NCBI GenBank assembly: GCA_902489925.1
Contig: CABUBX010000088.1
Location: 1-8,805 of the forward strand
Reading direction: 5' to 3'
DNA from: an uncultured Lachnospiraceae bacterium
GTDB taxonomy: Bacteria > Bacillota > Clostridia > Lachnospirales > Lachnospiraceae
DNA: 8,805 bases
Position numbers and translations under genes: made by a program. Shown here in pieces: positions 1-6,633 of the stretch (positions are counted from its first letter, which is position 1; the number at the start of each line of letters is the position of its first letter). The notes under the pieces were generated by a model. That model was not told the origin of the DNA. It saw nothing but the letters and a program-made list of their open reading frames with translations, and ran no database searches.

Positions 1-2
1 CA

Positions 3-581
3 AAATACCGTCCGGAGTGCCCGATTGTCGGCTGCAGTACTTATGACCATGTGTGCCGTCAGTTAAATCTTTCATGGGGCGTGACACCGGTGAAGATTGG
101 TGAGGAAGAAAATACAGATGATTTATTTGATCATGCAGTTGATGCGGCAATGGACAACGGCATTGTTAAGCAGGGTGATTTGACTGTAATTACAACAGGC
201 GTACCGCTTGGTGTATCAGGAACAACAAATCTTATAAAGGTTCATGTTGCCGGACATATTCTTATGACAGGTATCGGTATTTCCGATAAAAAAGTCAGCG
301 GCACACTTTGTGTATGTAAGGATGCGAAAGATTTAGCAGCTAATTTTAAGCCGGGCGATATTGTTGTGGCAAAGGACACAGATAATTCGATGATGGGTCA
401 GCTTAAAAATGCTGCAGGCATTATTGTGGAAAATCCAAACCGCAATTCTCATGCGTCAATTGTTGGCCTGAGCCTTGATATTCCTGTACTTATTGCTGCA
501 GCGAATGCAACTCAGATTTTAAAATCAGGCGCCTTTGTCACAATGGACGGTGAAAAAGGCATTGTGTGCAGCACAAGATAG
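3..581 (+). CDS. pyk: Pyruvate kinase, C-terminal part (5' end outside window)
   Basis: Pyruvate kinase makes pyruvate and ATP from phosphoenolpyruvate and ADP in the last step of glycolysis, in the cytoplasm. Only about 192 C-terminal residues are visible. The reading frame is open from base 3, so the gene is cut by the window edge and ATG 51 is internal. The first residues (KYRPECPIVGCSTYDHVCRQ) and the later GVSGTTNLIKV loop are typical of the allosteric C domain. After KVHVAG, where short enzymes of the E. coli PykF type would end, about 110 more residues follow. They contain NSHASIVGLSLDIPVLIA, which resembles the swivelling phosphohistidine domain of PEP-utilising enzymes, as in Bacillus and Clostridium pyruvate kinases. 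The catalytic barrel lies upstream and cannot be judged. The stop is TAG 579-581. Family assignment is firm. Whether the extension's histidine is ever phosphorylated is not known from sequence. Confidence 0.95.
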   Translation, partial: KYRPECPIVGCSTYDHVCRQLNLSWGVTPVKIGEEENTDDLFDHAVDAAMDNGIVKQGDLTVITTGVPLGVSGTTNLIKVHVAGHILMTGIGISDKKVSGTLCVCKDAKDLAANFKPGDIVVAKDTDNSMMGQLKNAAGIIVENPNRNSHASIVGLSLDIPVLIAAANATQILKSGAFVTMDGEKGIVCSTR

Positions 582-587
582 CAGACA

Positions 588-609
588 GGGACAAAACCTC
601 CTTTTGCCC
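588..609 (+). other. Weak hairpin after pyk, not a convincing terminator
   Basis: GGG-A-CAAAA (588-596) can pair with TTTTGCCC (602-609) around a CCTCC loop, with one bulged A. No U-tract follows (CGACATAATAAAC), so it is not a clear intrinsic terminator. It could act as a 3'-end stabilising hairpin between pyk and the antiporter gene. Confidence 0.3.
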
Positions 610-656
610 CCGACATAATAAACTAACGCTTAATTAAAAAAGGAGACGAGAAAAGT

Positions 657-1961
657 ATGCAGTCTTATAATTTCCTCTTAGATATCGCATTGATTTTATT
701 ATCAACGAAGGTATTTGGATTAATTACGAAAAAGTTCCATATGCCTCAGGTTGTTGGTGCCCTTTTGGCGGGCCTTATTTTAGGACCTGCCATGTTAGGC
801 GTCATTACCGAGACGGACTTTTTAAATCAGGTTTCAGAGCTTGGTGTTATCGTGCTTATGTTTTCAGCGGGACTTGAAACAGATGTCAAGGAGTTAAAAA
901 AGACAGGACTGGCATCATTTGTCATTGCCCTGATTGGTGTTATTGTACCCCTTGTCGGCGGATTCTTTCTGGCATTGGCCTTTAATAAGACGATTCCGTC
1001 GGATGCAACAACGCCGCTGTTTTTACAAAACATTTTTATTGGTGTCATTTTGACAGCAACATCTGTAAGTATTACAGTAGAGACATTAAAAGAGATGGGA
1101 CGCTTAAATACACATGCCGGCAATGCTATTTTAGGCGCGGCAGTGATTGATGATATTTTGGGCGTTGTTGCTTTGACAATTGTGACAAGCAGCGCTGACC
1201 CAAGCGTCAATATTTTTAGTGTACTCTTTAAAATCGTATTATTCTTTGTGTTTGCCGTTGCTTCAGGTTTTGTGTTTTATATGTTTTTCAAGTGGTGGAC
1301 AGGAAAAGCCGACCATGACTTGCGCCGCTTTGTTATTGTAGCATTTGTATTTTGTCTGCTGCTTTCTTATGTGGCTGAGGAGTGGTTTGGTGTTGCCGAT
1401 ATTACAGGTGCTTACATTGCGGGACTTGTGATTGCAAACACGCAAAGAACAAAATATGTGGCTTCAAGATTTGGTACATTATCCTATATATTGTTATCAC
1501 CGGTATTTTTTGCCAGTATAGGTCTTAAAGTTGAACTGCCGAATATGACAGCAAGCATTATTATTTTTGCGGTATTACTTGTTGTCATCGCCGTATTGAC
1601 TAAGGTTGTCGGCTGCGGTTTCGGCGCGAAGATGATGAAGTTTTCCGGACAGGAAAGTATTCAGATCGGTGTCGGTATGATTTCCCGTGGTGAGGTTGCC
1701 TTAATTGTTGCCAATAAAGGCAATGCTGTTGGCTTGATGTCCACAAATCTTTTTGGACCGGTTGTTATTATGGTTGTTGTGACAACTATTATTACGCCGA
1801 TACTCTTAAAAGTCGTATTTTCGAGCAAGCATGCGGGTGTGGATTCAGAGCCTGTTCAAAACGGACTGGCAGATTCCTACGAGGAGTTAGAAGCGCTTTA
1901 TACGGCGAAGAACCCGAAGCTTGAAGAATATATTAAAGAGCAGCAGTCAAAGCATAAATAA
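657..1961 (+). CDS. CPA2-family monovalent cation:proton antiporter
   Basis: This is a predicted integral membrane exchanger of the Na+/H+ exchanger (Kef/NapA/GerN-like, CPA2) superfamily, moving Na+ or K+ against protons. The 434-residue protein has about 12-13 hydrophobic segments over residues 1-390. Recognisable family blocks are QVVGALLAGLILGP (31-44), GVIVLMFSAGLETD (63-76), ATSVSITVETLKEMGRL (134-150) and GAAVIDDILGVV (160-171). The D165-D166 pair matches the double-aspartate ion-binding motif of electrogenic exchangers such as NapA and NhaA. Later blocks are SPVFFASIGLKVEL and GMISRGEVALIVANKG. About 40 charged residues form a cytoplasmic tail rich in Glu and Lys. There is no TrkA-N or RCK domain, so it is not a full-length KefB/KefC. 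AGGAG at 641-645 precedes the ATG by 11 bases, a slightly long gap. The ion specificity cannot be read from sequence. Confidence 0.9.
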   Translation: MQSYNFLLDIALILLSTKVFGLITKKFHMPQVVGALLAGLILGPAMLGVITETDFLNQVSELGVIVLMFSAGLETDVKELKKTGLASFVIALIGVIVPLVGGFFLALAFNKTIPSDATTPLFLQNIFIGVILTATSVSITVETLKEMGRLNTHAGNAILGAAVIDDILGVVALTIVTSSADPSVNIFSVLFKIVLFFVFAVASGFVFYMFFKWWTGKADHDLRRFVIVAFVFCLLLSYVAEEWFGVADITGAYIAGLVIANTQRTKYVASRFGTLSYILLSPVFFASIGLKVELPNMTASIIIFAVLLVVIAVLTKVVGCGFGAKMMKFSGQESIQIGVGMISRGEVALIVANKGNAVGLMSTNLFGPVVIMVVVTTIITPILLKVVFSSKHAGVDSEPVQNGLADSYEELEALYTAKNPKLEEYIKEQQSKHK

Positions 1962-2021
1962 AGGTTATAAAAACAATGCCCATTGCTTACAATATTAGTA
2001 AAAGAGCTTTGGGAGTTGTCA

Positions 2022-3224
2022 ATGAAAAAGAAATTTATAAAGGGCATAAGTATTCTTTTGACAGTGCTTATGCTGCCATGTTCGATGGCGTCTGCAAAAG
2101 AGGAGGATTCGCCTGCCTTGATAAAGGAGGGCGGAGAACTTTCTTTGCAGACGCCATCGGCTGTTTTAATGGAAGCATCGACCGGAAAGGTTATTTTTGA
2201 AAAAGGCGCTGATGAGAAAAGGGCGCTGGCAAGTGTCACAAAGGTAATGACGCTGCTAGTTATTTTTGATGCCATTGCCGACGGGAAAATTGCACTGACA
2301 GATGAGGTGGTGACAAGTGCCCATGCAAAATCCATGGGCGGCTCACAGGTTTTTCTCGAAGAAGGGGAAAGGCAGACGGTTGAGACACTGATTAAGTGTA
2401 TTGTTATTGCCTCGGGCAATGATGCGGCGGTGACTATGGCCGAATATATTGGGGGCACTGAGGAAAGTTTTGTGGAGATGATGAACGCGCGTGCGGCAGC
2501 CCTCGGCATGACAGGCAGCCATTTTGTGGACTGCTGCGGTCTGACAGACAGTCAGCAGCATTATTCTACGGCGAGGGATATTGCCGTGATGTCAAGAGAG
2601 CTTATTTTAAAACATCCTGAAATATATGATTATGCCCAAATATGGATGGAGGATATTACCCATGTGACAAATCAGGGAAGTAAGGATTTTACACTTTCCA
2701 ATACAAATAAATTACTTCGTCAGTTTGACGGCTGTACCGGTTTGAAGACTGGGAGTACGTCGTCGGCAAAATATTGTTTAAGTGCGACGGCAAACAGAAA
2801 TGGAATTGACATGATTGCGGTAGTGCTTGCCTCTCCGGATTCCAAAACCCGGTTTGCGGAGGCTGCGGCAATGCTTAATTATGGATTTTCAAAATGTCGC
2901 TTGTATAAGGATGAGGATATGCCGCCCCTTGAAGACGCACACGTTTTAAAGGGAACAGAAGATACAGTGCCGCTTTATTATGAGAATCTATTTTCCTATC
3001 TTGATATGGAGGGTGCAGATTTGTCTGCCATCGAAAAAAGAGTAGAAATTGAGGAAAAACTTCAAGCACCGATTCAAAAGGGGGATAAGGTCGGGCGTAT
3101 CTGTTACAGCTTAAATGGCAAAGATATCGGAAGCATAAATATTTGTGCCAAGACAGAGATTTGTGCGGCAGGCTTTTTGGATTATATAAAAATGGCAGGA
3201 AAAATGTGGATACACTCACTTTGA
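2022..3224 (+). CDS. D-alanyl-D-alanine carboxypeptidase (DacF/PBP5-like), secreted
   Basis: This is a low-molecular-mass penicillin-binding protein (peptidase S11) that removes the terminal D-Ala from peptidoglycan stem peptides outside the membrane and so limits cross-linking. Counted from ATG 2022 it has 400 residues: a signal peptide (KKK, a hydrophobic core, cleavage probably after ASA at residue 25), then the transpeptidase fold. All three active-site motifs are present: SVTK (S71, K74), SGN (131-133) and KTG (242-244). The region from about residue 290 fits the PBP5 C-terminal beta domain, and the last 17 residues (GFLDYIKMAGKMWIHSL) look like a short amphipathic membrane anchor. The frame is open back to ATG 1983, but ATG 2022 directly begins the signal peptide and has GGGAG (2011-2015) six bases upstream. 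The gene lies 60 bases after the antiporter gene. A 16-bp inverted repeat lies in its 5' coding region. dacF is the likely name, but dacA/dacB-type paralogues are not excluded. Confidence 0.93.
   Translation: MKKKFIKGISILLTVLMLPCSMASAKEEDSPALIKEGGELSLQTPSAVLMEASTGKVIFEKGADEKRALASVTKVMTLLVIFDAIADGKIALTDEVVTSAHAKSMGGSQVFLEEGERQTVETLIKCIVIASGNDAAVTMAEYIGGTEESFVEMMNARAAALGMTGSHFVDCCGLTDSQQHYSTARDIAVMSRELILKHPEIYDYAQIWMEDITHVTNQGSKDFTLSNTNKLLRQFDGCTGLKTGSTSSAKYCLSATANRNGIDMIAVVLASPDSKTRFAEAAAMLNYGFSKCRLYKDEDMPPLEDAHVLKGTEDTVPLYYENLFSYLDMEGADLSAIEKRVEIEEKLQAPIQKGDKVGRICYSLNGKDIGSINICAKTEICAAGFLDYIKMAGKMWIHSL
2083..2159. repeat. Perfect 16-bp inverted repeat inside the carboxypeptidase gene
   Basis: CGATGGCGTCTGCAAA at 2083-2098 is the exact reverse complement of 2144-2159, with 45 bases between the arms. 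A further T·G pair (2082/2160) could extend an RNA stem. The arms encode parts of the signal-peptide cleavage region and of the mature N-terminus. The loop contains an AAAGGAGG sequence (2123-2130). It could be an mRNA hairpin or a small invertible segment, or a chance match under coding constraint. Confidence 0.8.
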
Positions 3225-3249
3225 CGAATGAAAAAAATCGTGATATACT
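3221..3249 (+). promoter_or_regulatory. Sigma-A-type promoter for scpAB
   Basis: TTGACG (3221-3226) and TATACT (3244-3249) are separated by 17 bases, and a TG dinucleotide at 3241-3242 gives an extended -10. The -35 box overlaps the carboxypeptidase stop codon (TGA 3222-3224). ATACTT (3245-3250) and AAGTAT (3255-3260) form a small inverted repeat over the -10 and the likely start point, which could be a minor operator. Transcription would begin near 3256, leaving a leader of about 28 bases before scpA. Confidence 0.75.
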
Positions 3250-3283
3250 TTAAAAAGTATGTCAATGAAGAAAGGATATGACA

Positions 3284-4036
3284 ATGGCGATTCCGGTTAA
3301 GCTACAGGTGTTTGAGGGTCCTCTGGACCTTTTGCTGCACCTGATAGATATTAATAAAATTGATATTTATGATATTCCTATTGCGCTTATTACAGACCAG
3401 TATCTGGACTATATTCAGCAGCTGCAGTCACAGGATATGGAGGTCATGAGTGAGTTTTTAGTGATGGCGGCAACGCTTCTTAAAATTAAATCCAAGATGC
3501 TGCTTCCGGTTGAGGAAAAAACGGAGACGGCACAGGAGGATGACCCGAGAGCCGAGCTTGTCGAACGGCTGTTAGAATACAAGATGTATAAGTATGCTGC
3601 GGCAGAGTTGAAGGATAAACAGGTCGATGCAGGCAAGGCACTTTTTAAGGGCATGACATTGCCAAAGGATTTAAAATATGAAGAACCGCCGGTTGATTTA
3701 GATGCGCTTGTGGGCGATATGACAATACAAAAACTCCATAAGATTTTTCAATCGGTCATTAAACGGCAGAAAGATAAGCTTGACCCGATTCGAAGCAAGT
3801 ATGGCAAAATCCAACAGGAGGAAATTAATCTTGCAGATAAAATTGCCGAGATGGAAAGTTATGGAAAAATACATAAGCACTTTAGTTTTAGAACAATGCT
3901 TGAAAAACAGCCGACCAAACTGAATATGGTTGTCACTTTCCTTGCGATTCTTGAACTGATGAAAAGTGGGAAAATCAAGGTTGTTCAGGAAAATCTTTTT
4001 GATGATATTTTGATTGATATGACGGAGGAAGGCTAA
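3284..4036 (+). CDS. scpA: Segregation and condensation protein A
   Basis: ScpA is the kleisin subunit of the bacterial SMC-ScpAB condensin. It bridges SMC heads and binds ScpB to compact and segregate the chromosome. Family hallmarks are the N-terminal FEGPLDLLLHLI (10-21), the helix FLVMAATLLKIKSKMLLP (58-75), ERLLEYKMYK (94-103), a charged middle region and a C-terminal winged helix containing FLAILELMKSGKI. At 250 residues it has the usual length. Two ATGs lie close together (3278 and 3284). AAAGGA at 3271-3276 is only one base from ATG 3278 but seven from ATG 3284, so 3284 (MAIPVKLQVF) is preferred; the 3278 start would add two residues. It has its own strong promoter and is translationally coupled to scpB through TAATG. 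Confidence 0.95.
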   Translation: MAIPVKLQVFEGPLDLLLHLIDINKIDIYDIPIALITDQYLDYIQQLQSQDMEVMSEFLVMAATLLKIKSKMLLPVEEKTETAQEDDPRAELVERLLEYKMYKYAAAELKDKQVDAGKALFKGMTLPKDLKYEEPPVDLDALVGDMTIQKLHKIFQSVIKRQKDKLDPIRSKYGKIQQEEINLADKIAEMESYGKIHKHFSFRTMLEKQPTKLNMVVTFLAILELMKSGKIKVVQENLFDDILIDMTEEG

Positions 4037-4605
4037 TGGAGATTAGCAGAGCAGAGGCAGCCGCAGAAGCGCTGCTGTTTACGATGGGACGTTCAATTAC
4101 TGTGGAAGAATTTTGCGGCGTTTTGGAAATTGATGCACAGACGTTTGTAAAGCTGATGCATCGGTTAATGGACAAATATGAGACGGAGAATCGGGGGGTA
4201 CATATTATTGAGCTGGACGGTGCCTATCAGATGTGTACAAAACCTGTGATGTATGATTATATTGTGAAGCTGACGCATCAGCCGAAAAAGCATGTGCTTA
4301 CAGATGTCATGCTTGAAACGCTATCCATTGTTGCCTATAAGCAGCCTGTGACAAAGGCTGTGATTGAAAAAATAAGAGGTGTCAGCTGTGACCATGCGAT
4401 TAATCGTCTTGTGGAGTACGGACTGATTTGTGAGGCGGGCCGTCTTGATGCGCCGGGGCGTCCGATTTTATTTGCGACGACAGAAGAATTTTTAAGGGTA
4501 TTCGGACTTCGCTCTCAGGATGAGCTTCCTGTCATTGATGCGGTGAAAATGGCAGAATTTAAAGAGGAGGCTGAGGAGGAAGCTCAGATGGATATTCCGG
4601 TATAA
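4036..4605 (+). CDS. scpB: Segregation and condensation protein B
   Basis: ScpB dimers bind the middle of ScpA and regulate the SMC ATPase cycle in chromosome condensation. The 189-residue protein shows the two winged-helix domains of the family. The first spans roughly residues 1-80. The second contains LETLSIVAYKQPVTK (93-107), EKIRGV, RLVEYGLICEAGR and APGRPILFATTEEFL (139-153), ending in FGLRSQDELP. The last 20 residues are an acidic tail (EEAEEEAQMD), common in the family. Its ATG overlaps the scpA stop by one base (TAATG, 4034-4038) and GGAGGAAGG (4024-4032) serves as ribosome binding site, so the two subunits are co-translated. Confidence 0.96.
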   Translation: MEISRAEAAAEALLFTMGRSITVEEFCGVLEIDAQTFVKLMHRLMDKYETENRGVHIIELDGAYQMCTKPVMYDYIVKLTHQPKKHVLTDVMLETLSIVAYKQPVTKAVIEKIRGVSCDHAINRLVEYGLICEAGRLDAPGRPILFATTEEFLRVFGLRSQDELPVIDAVKMAEFKEEAEEEAQMDIPV

Positions 4606-4701
4606 AGTCGGAGTCATGAATATTTTATGATATTTTAGATTTTGTTAATATACTTTCATTTGTAAAAAGCGTAGAATGGTGTCAGAAAAGGAGAGATACA
4701 G

Positions 4702-5097
4702 ATGAGAGAAAAACTTGCAAGATTTATGATGGGACGCTATGGGGTAGATACGTTAGGAAAATTTAACCTCGGTGTCGTTCTTGTACTTATTGTCATTAAT
4801 ATGTTTGTCGGCAGCGGATGGCTGTACTGGCTTGGGATTGCTTTGCTGGTTGTTGCTTACTGGCGCATGTTTTCGAGAAATATTCAAAAGCGCTACAGTG
4901 AAAACCAGTGGTTTGTGAGCCGTTTTGGCGGCATTGGTGCGTGGTTTAAACGCCAAAAGAATTATCAGGCTCAGCGAAAGGATTATCGTATTTATACATG
5001 CCCATCCTGTAAGCAAAAGGTGCGTGTGCCAAAGGGCAAAGGACGCATCAGTATCCACTGTCCTAAGTGTGGCAATGATTTTGTTAAGAAAAGCTGA
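4702..5097 (+). CDS. Small membrane protein with C-terminal zinc ribbon, unknown function
   Basis: I do not recognise a named function. The 131-residue protein begins with a short basic segment, then a hydrophobic stretch at about residues 22-55 (two helices around VGSGWLYW), then a basic linker rich in Lys, Arg and aromatic residues (56-98). It ends in a four-cysteine zinc ribbon: C100-x2-C103 and C120-x2-C123, with VRVPKGKGRISIHC between the pairs. By the positive-inside rule the ribbon should be cytoplasmic. AAAGGAG (4687-4692) precedes ATG 4702 well. It lies 96 bases after scpB with an AT-rich gap, so it may be read from its own weak promoter or by read-through. The ribbon could bind nucleic acid or protein, but nothing here decides this. 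Confidence 0.85.
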   Translation: MREKLARFMMGRYGVDTLGKFNLGVVLVLIVINMFVGSGWLYWLGIALLVVAYWRMFSRNIQKRYSENQWFVSRFGGIGAWFKRQKNYQAQRKDYRIYTCPSCKQKVRVPKGKGRISIHCPKCGNDFVKKS

Positions 5098-5121
5098 ACG
5101 AATTTAGAAAAAAGAGATTAT

Positions 5122-5155
5122 AATTGTCGAAATATACAAAAATATATTTACAATT
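5122..5155. promoter_or_regulatory. AT-rich imperfect palindrome over the lipoprotein promoter
   Basis: AATTGT-CG-AAATATA (5122-5136) is mirrored by TATATTT-ACAATT (5143-5155) around CAAAAA; the only interruption is the two-base CG insertion in the left arm. The right arm covers the -35 box of the lipoprotein promoter, which suits a repressor operator. A weak AT-rich hairpin after the zinc-ribbon gene is the alternative. Confidence 0.5.
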
Positions 5156-5175
5156 CTTTTGGTTTAGGGTAAAAT
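5147..5175 (+). promoter_or_regulatory. Sigma-A-type promoter for the lipoprotein gene
   Basis: TTTACA (5147-5152) and TAAAAT (5170-5175) are separated by 17 bases; each box matches five of six consensus bases. The predicted start near 5182 gives a leader of about 60 bases. Confidence 0.65.
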
Positions 5176-5242
5176 AATAGAAATCATATTGAAAGATATG
5201 AGAGAGGTTTTATTATTGTTTTATCCTAAGGAGGAATTGTGT

Positions 5243-5620
5243 ATGAAAAAGAAAATTGCGATGATTCTTACAGCAATGCTTATGGTGGTATTTGCATTGA
5301 CAGCTTGCGGCAGCGGCAGTAAGGCAGACCCTATTGAAGGCAATTGGGAAGCTACAAAGATTGCAGCAGGCGGTTTGGAAGTTGATTTGGCAGAGTTTGA
5401 AAAGACAATGGGTCAGGAGATGAATATCAGCATTAACTTTAAGGCTGACGGTACATTAACTGCAGATGCCATGGGCGAGACAAGCGACGGCGAGTGGAAA
5501 GCAAAAGACGGCGGCAAGTACGATGTGACAATGGACGGCCAGACCGAAGAAGTTACACTTGCAGATGGAAAGCTTACGCTTGAAATTGAAGGCGCAGCAT
5601 GTATTTTTGAAAAGAAATAA
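5243..5620 (+). CDS. Small secreted lipoprotein, unknown function
   Basis: The 125-residue product has a classic lipoprotein signal peptide: MKKK, a hydrophobic core, and the lipobox LTAC with the lipidated cysteine at C22, followed by a flexible GSGSK linker. The mature part starts with IEGNWEATKI and alternates short beta-like stretches (INFKADGTLTADAM, GEWKAKDGGKYDVTMDG, TLADGKLTLEIEG). This is reminiscent of lipocalin-like domains of clostridial lipoproteins, but that is only a resemblance. The frame is open back to 5189, but the start is ATG 5243: TAAGGAGG (5227-5234) lies eight bases upstream and the signal peptide begins there. It has its own promoter and a strong terminator, so it looks monocistronic. 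It should be anchored to the outer face of the membrane. Ligand and role are unknown. Confidence 0.88.
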   Translation: MKKKIAMILTAMLMVVFALTACGSGSKADPIEGNWEATKIAAGGLEVDLAEFEKTMGQEMNISINFKADGTLTADAMGETSDGEWKAKDGGKYDVTMDGQTEEVTLADGKLTLEIEGAACIFEKK

Positions 5621-5631
5621 ATAATGGCTAT

Positions 5632-5659
5632 AAAAAAACGGCGTTACGCCGTTTTTTTT
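5632..5659. terminator. Bidirectional intrinsic terminator between convergent genes
   Basis: AAAAAAACGGCG (5632-5643) pairs with CGCCGTTTTTTT (5647-5658) around a TTA loop, a 12-bp stem with a U-tract on either strand. It lies between the lipoprotein gene (stop at 5620) and the minus-strand XdhC gene (stop at 5662), so it probably ends both transcripts. Confidence 0.93.
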
Positions 5660-5661
5660 GT

Positions 5662-6633
5662 TTATATCGCTTCAATGTAAACCTTCACATGTCCGCCGCA
5701 GACCATGCCATTTTCGGCGGCTTCATGTCCGCTCATGTCGACAGCATAGGAGGCTGTCGTTTTGTTTTTTATGCAGCTAAGGGCAAGCTCGGTAATTCTT
5801 GCTTCGGCAATACCGCCACCGACAGTGCCGATACAGCGTCCGTCTTTAAAAACGACCATTTTTGTTCCGGCGCTTCTTGGTGCCGAGCCTTTGCGTTCAA
5901 GGATTGTCACAAGGGCACAATCTCCTTTGTCAAGTGCTTCAAGCATCTCCTTTGAGTAACAATAGGACGGATTGTGACTGTTTTTTTCTAATATGATTTG
6001 TGCCATAACGGATATGGCGATTTCCTCCGGTGTCTCGGCTTTAATAGAAAGGCCGATGGGCATATGGACGGTTTCGGTTAATTCCTTTGAAAAACCCATT
6101 GACTGAAGTGCTTCGCGAACTTTGGCGGTACGCACCTTGCTGCCCATCATGCCCGCATAAATAAAATCGGTGGATAAAATTTGCTGAAGACAGGCGATGT
6201 CATACTGATGACCGCGGGTGACAACAACAAAATAACGGTTGGCTTTTGCAGGCAGTGCTGAAAGTGCTTTTTCAAAAGGCTCACAGATTATTTTATCAGC
6301 GCCGGCTGCTTGGGCATTTGCGCAAAATTCCGGTCGGTCATCGATGACAGTGACATGAAAGCCTGTCATTTTTCCGAGACGGATGATAGGCATGGAGACA
6401 TGGCCTGCACCACATAAAATTAATCTCGGAATATCAGAGAGTGCTTCGCAGAAAAAAGTATCATCACCAACATGAAGCAGAGCAGTACCTGAAAGATTCT
6501 CCACCAACGGCAAAAGTGCTTCAAAAACTTTTGGCGCACCTGTCGTATATATCCACTGATGATTTTTCAAAAGTCCTTTTTGCCCTGTGTGAGGTCCTGA
6601 AACGGCCATAGCGCTGACGTGGCGGGATGACAC
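5662..6633 (-). CDS. XdhC/CoxI-family molybdenum hydroxylase maturation protein (5' frame broken)
   Basis: XdhC-type proteins bind the molybdenum cofactor and help its sulfuration and insertion into xanthine dehydrogenase-like hydroxylases. Counting from GTG 6633 (323 residues), a variable N-terminal segment is followed by the XdhC C-terminal Rossmann-like domain: LILCGAGHVSMP (71-82), VTVIDDRPEF (94-103), VVVTRGHQYD (136-145) and YAGMMGSKVRT (159-169). The CoxI-type domain comes last: RKGSAPRSAGTKMVVF (247-262), GTVGGG (269-274) and GMVCGG (309-314). This order is the reverse of the commonest XdhC layout, but I recall it from other Firmicutes. GTG 6633 has no ribosome binding site. The better start is ATG 6668 with AAGGAGG (6676-6682), which needs a -1 shift at 6654-6660; the product would gain about 12 residues. 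No molybdenum enzyme gene is nearby. Confidence 0.85.
   Translation of the reverse strand: MSSRHVSAMAVSGPHTGQKGLLKNHQWIYTTGAPKVFEALLPLVENLSGTALLHVGDDTFFCEALSDIPRLILCGAGHVSMPIIRLGKMTGFHVTVIDDRPEFCANAQAAGADKIICEPFEKALSALPAKANRYFVVVTRGHQYDIACLQQILSTDFIYAGMMGSKVRTAKVREALQSMGFSKELTETVHMPIGLSIKAETPEEIAISVMAQIILEKNSHNPSYCYSKEMLEALDKGDCALVTILERKGSAPRSAGTKMVVFKDGRCIGTVGGGIAEARITELALSCIKNKTTASYAVDMSGHEAAENGMVCGGHVKVYIEAI

Noticed and set aside
588..609. Intrinsic terminator after pyruvate kinase
   Set aside because: The hairpin is bulged and no U-tract follows, so only a weak hairpin is reported.
827..1210. 127-codon minus-strand open frame
   Set aside because: It is antisense to the antiporter gene, and its composition mirrors that gene's codons. 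No domain or start signal is seen.
1983..2021. Upstream ATG extension of the carboxypeptidase
   Set aside because: It would put 13 extra residues, including Glu, before the signal peptide, and it lacks a ribosome binding site. ATG 2022 fits better.
1898..2509. 203-codon minus-strand open frame
   Set aside because: It is antisense to the carboxypeptidase gene, which has a signal peptide and all active-site motifs. The reverse frame shows only Ser/Ala/Thr-rich shadow composition and no ribosome binding site.
4606..4701. Promoter for the zinc-ribbon protein (TATACT 4649-4654, TAGAAT 4672-4677)
   Set aside because: Good -10-like boxes occur, but neither has a credible -35 box at the right distance. 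I could not choose one.
5189..5242. Upstream ATG extension of the lipoprotein
   Set aside because: The TAAGGAGG ribosome binding site lies inside this stretch and points to ATG 5243, where the signal peptide begins.
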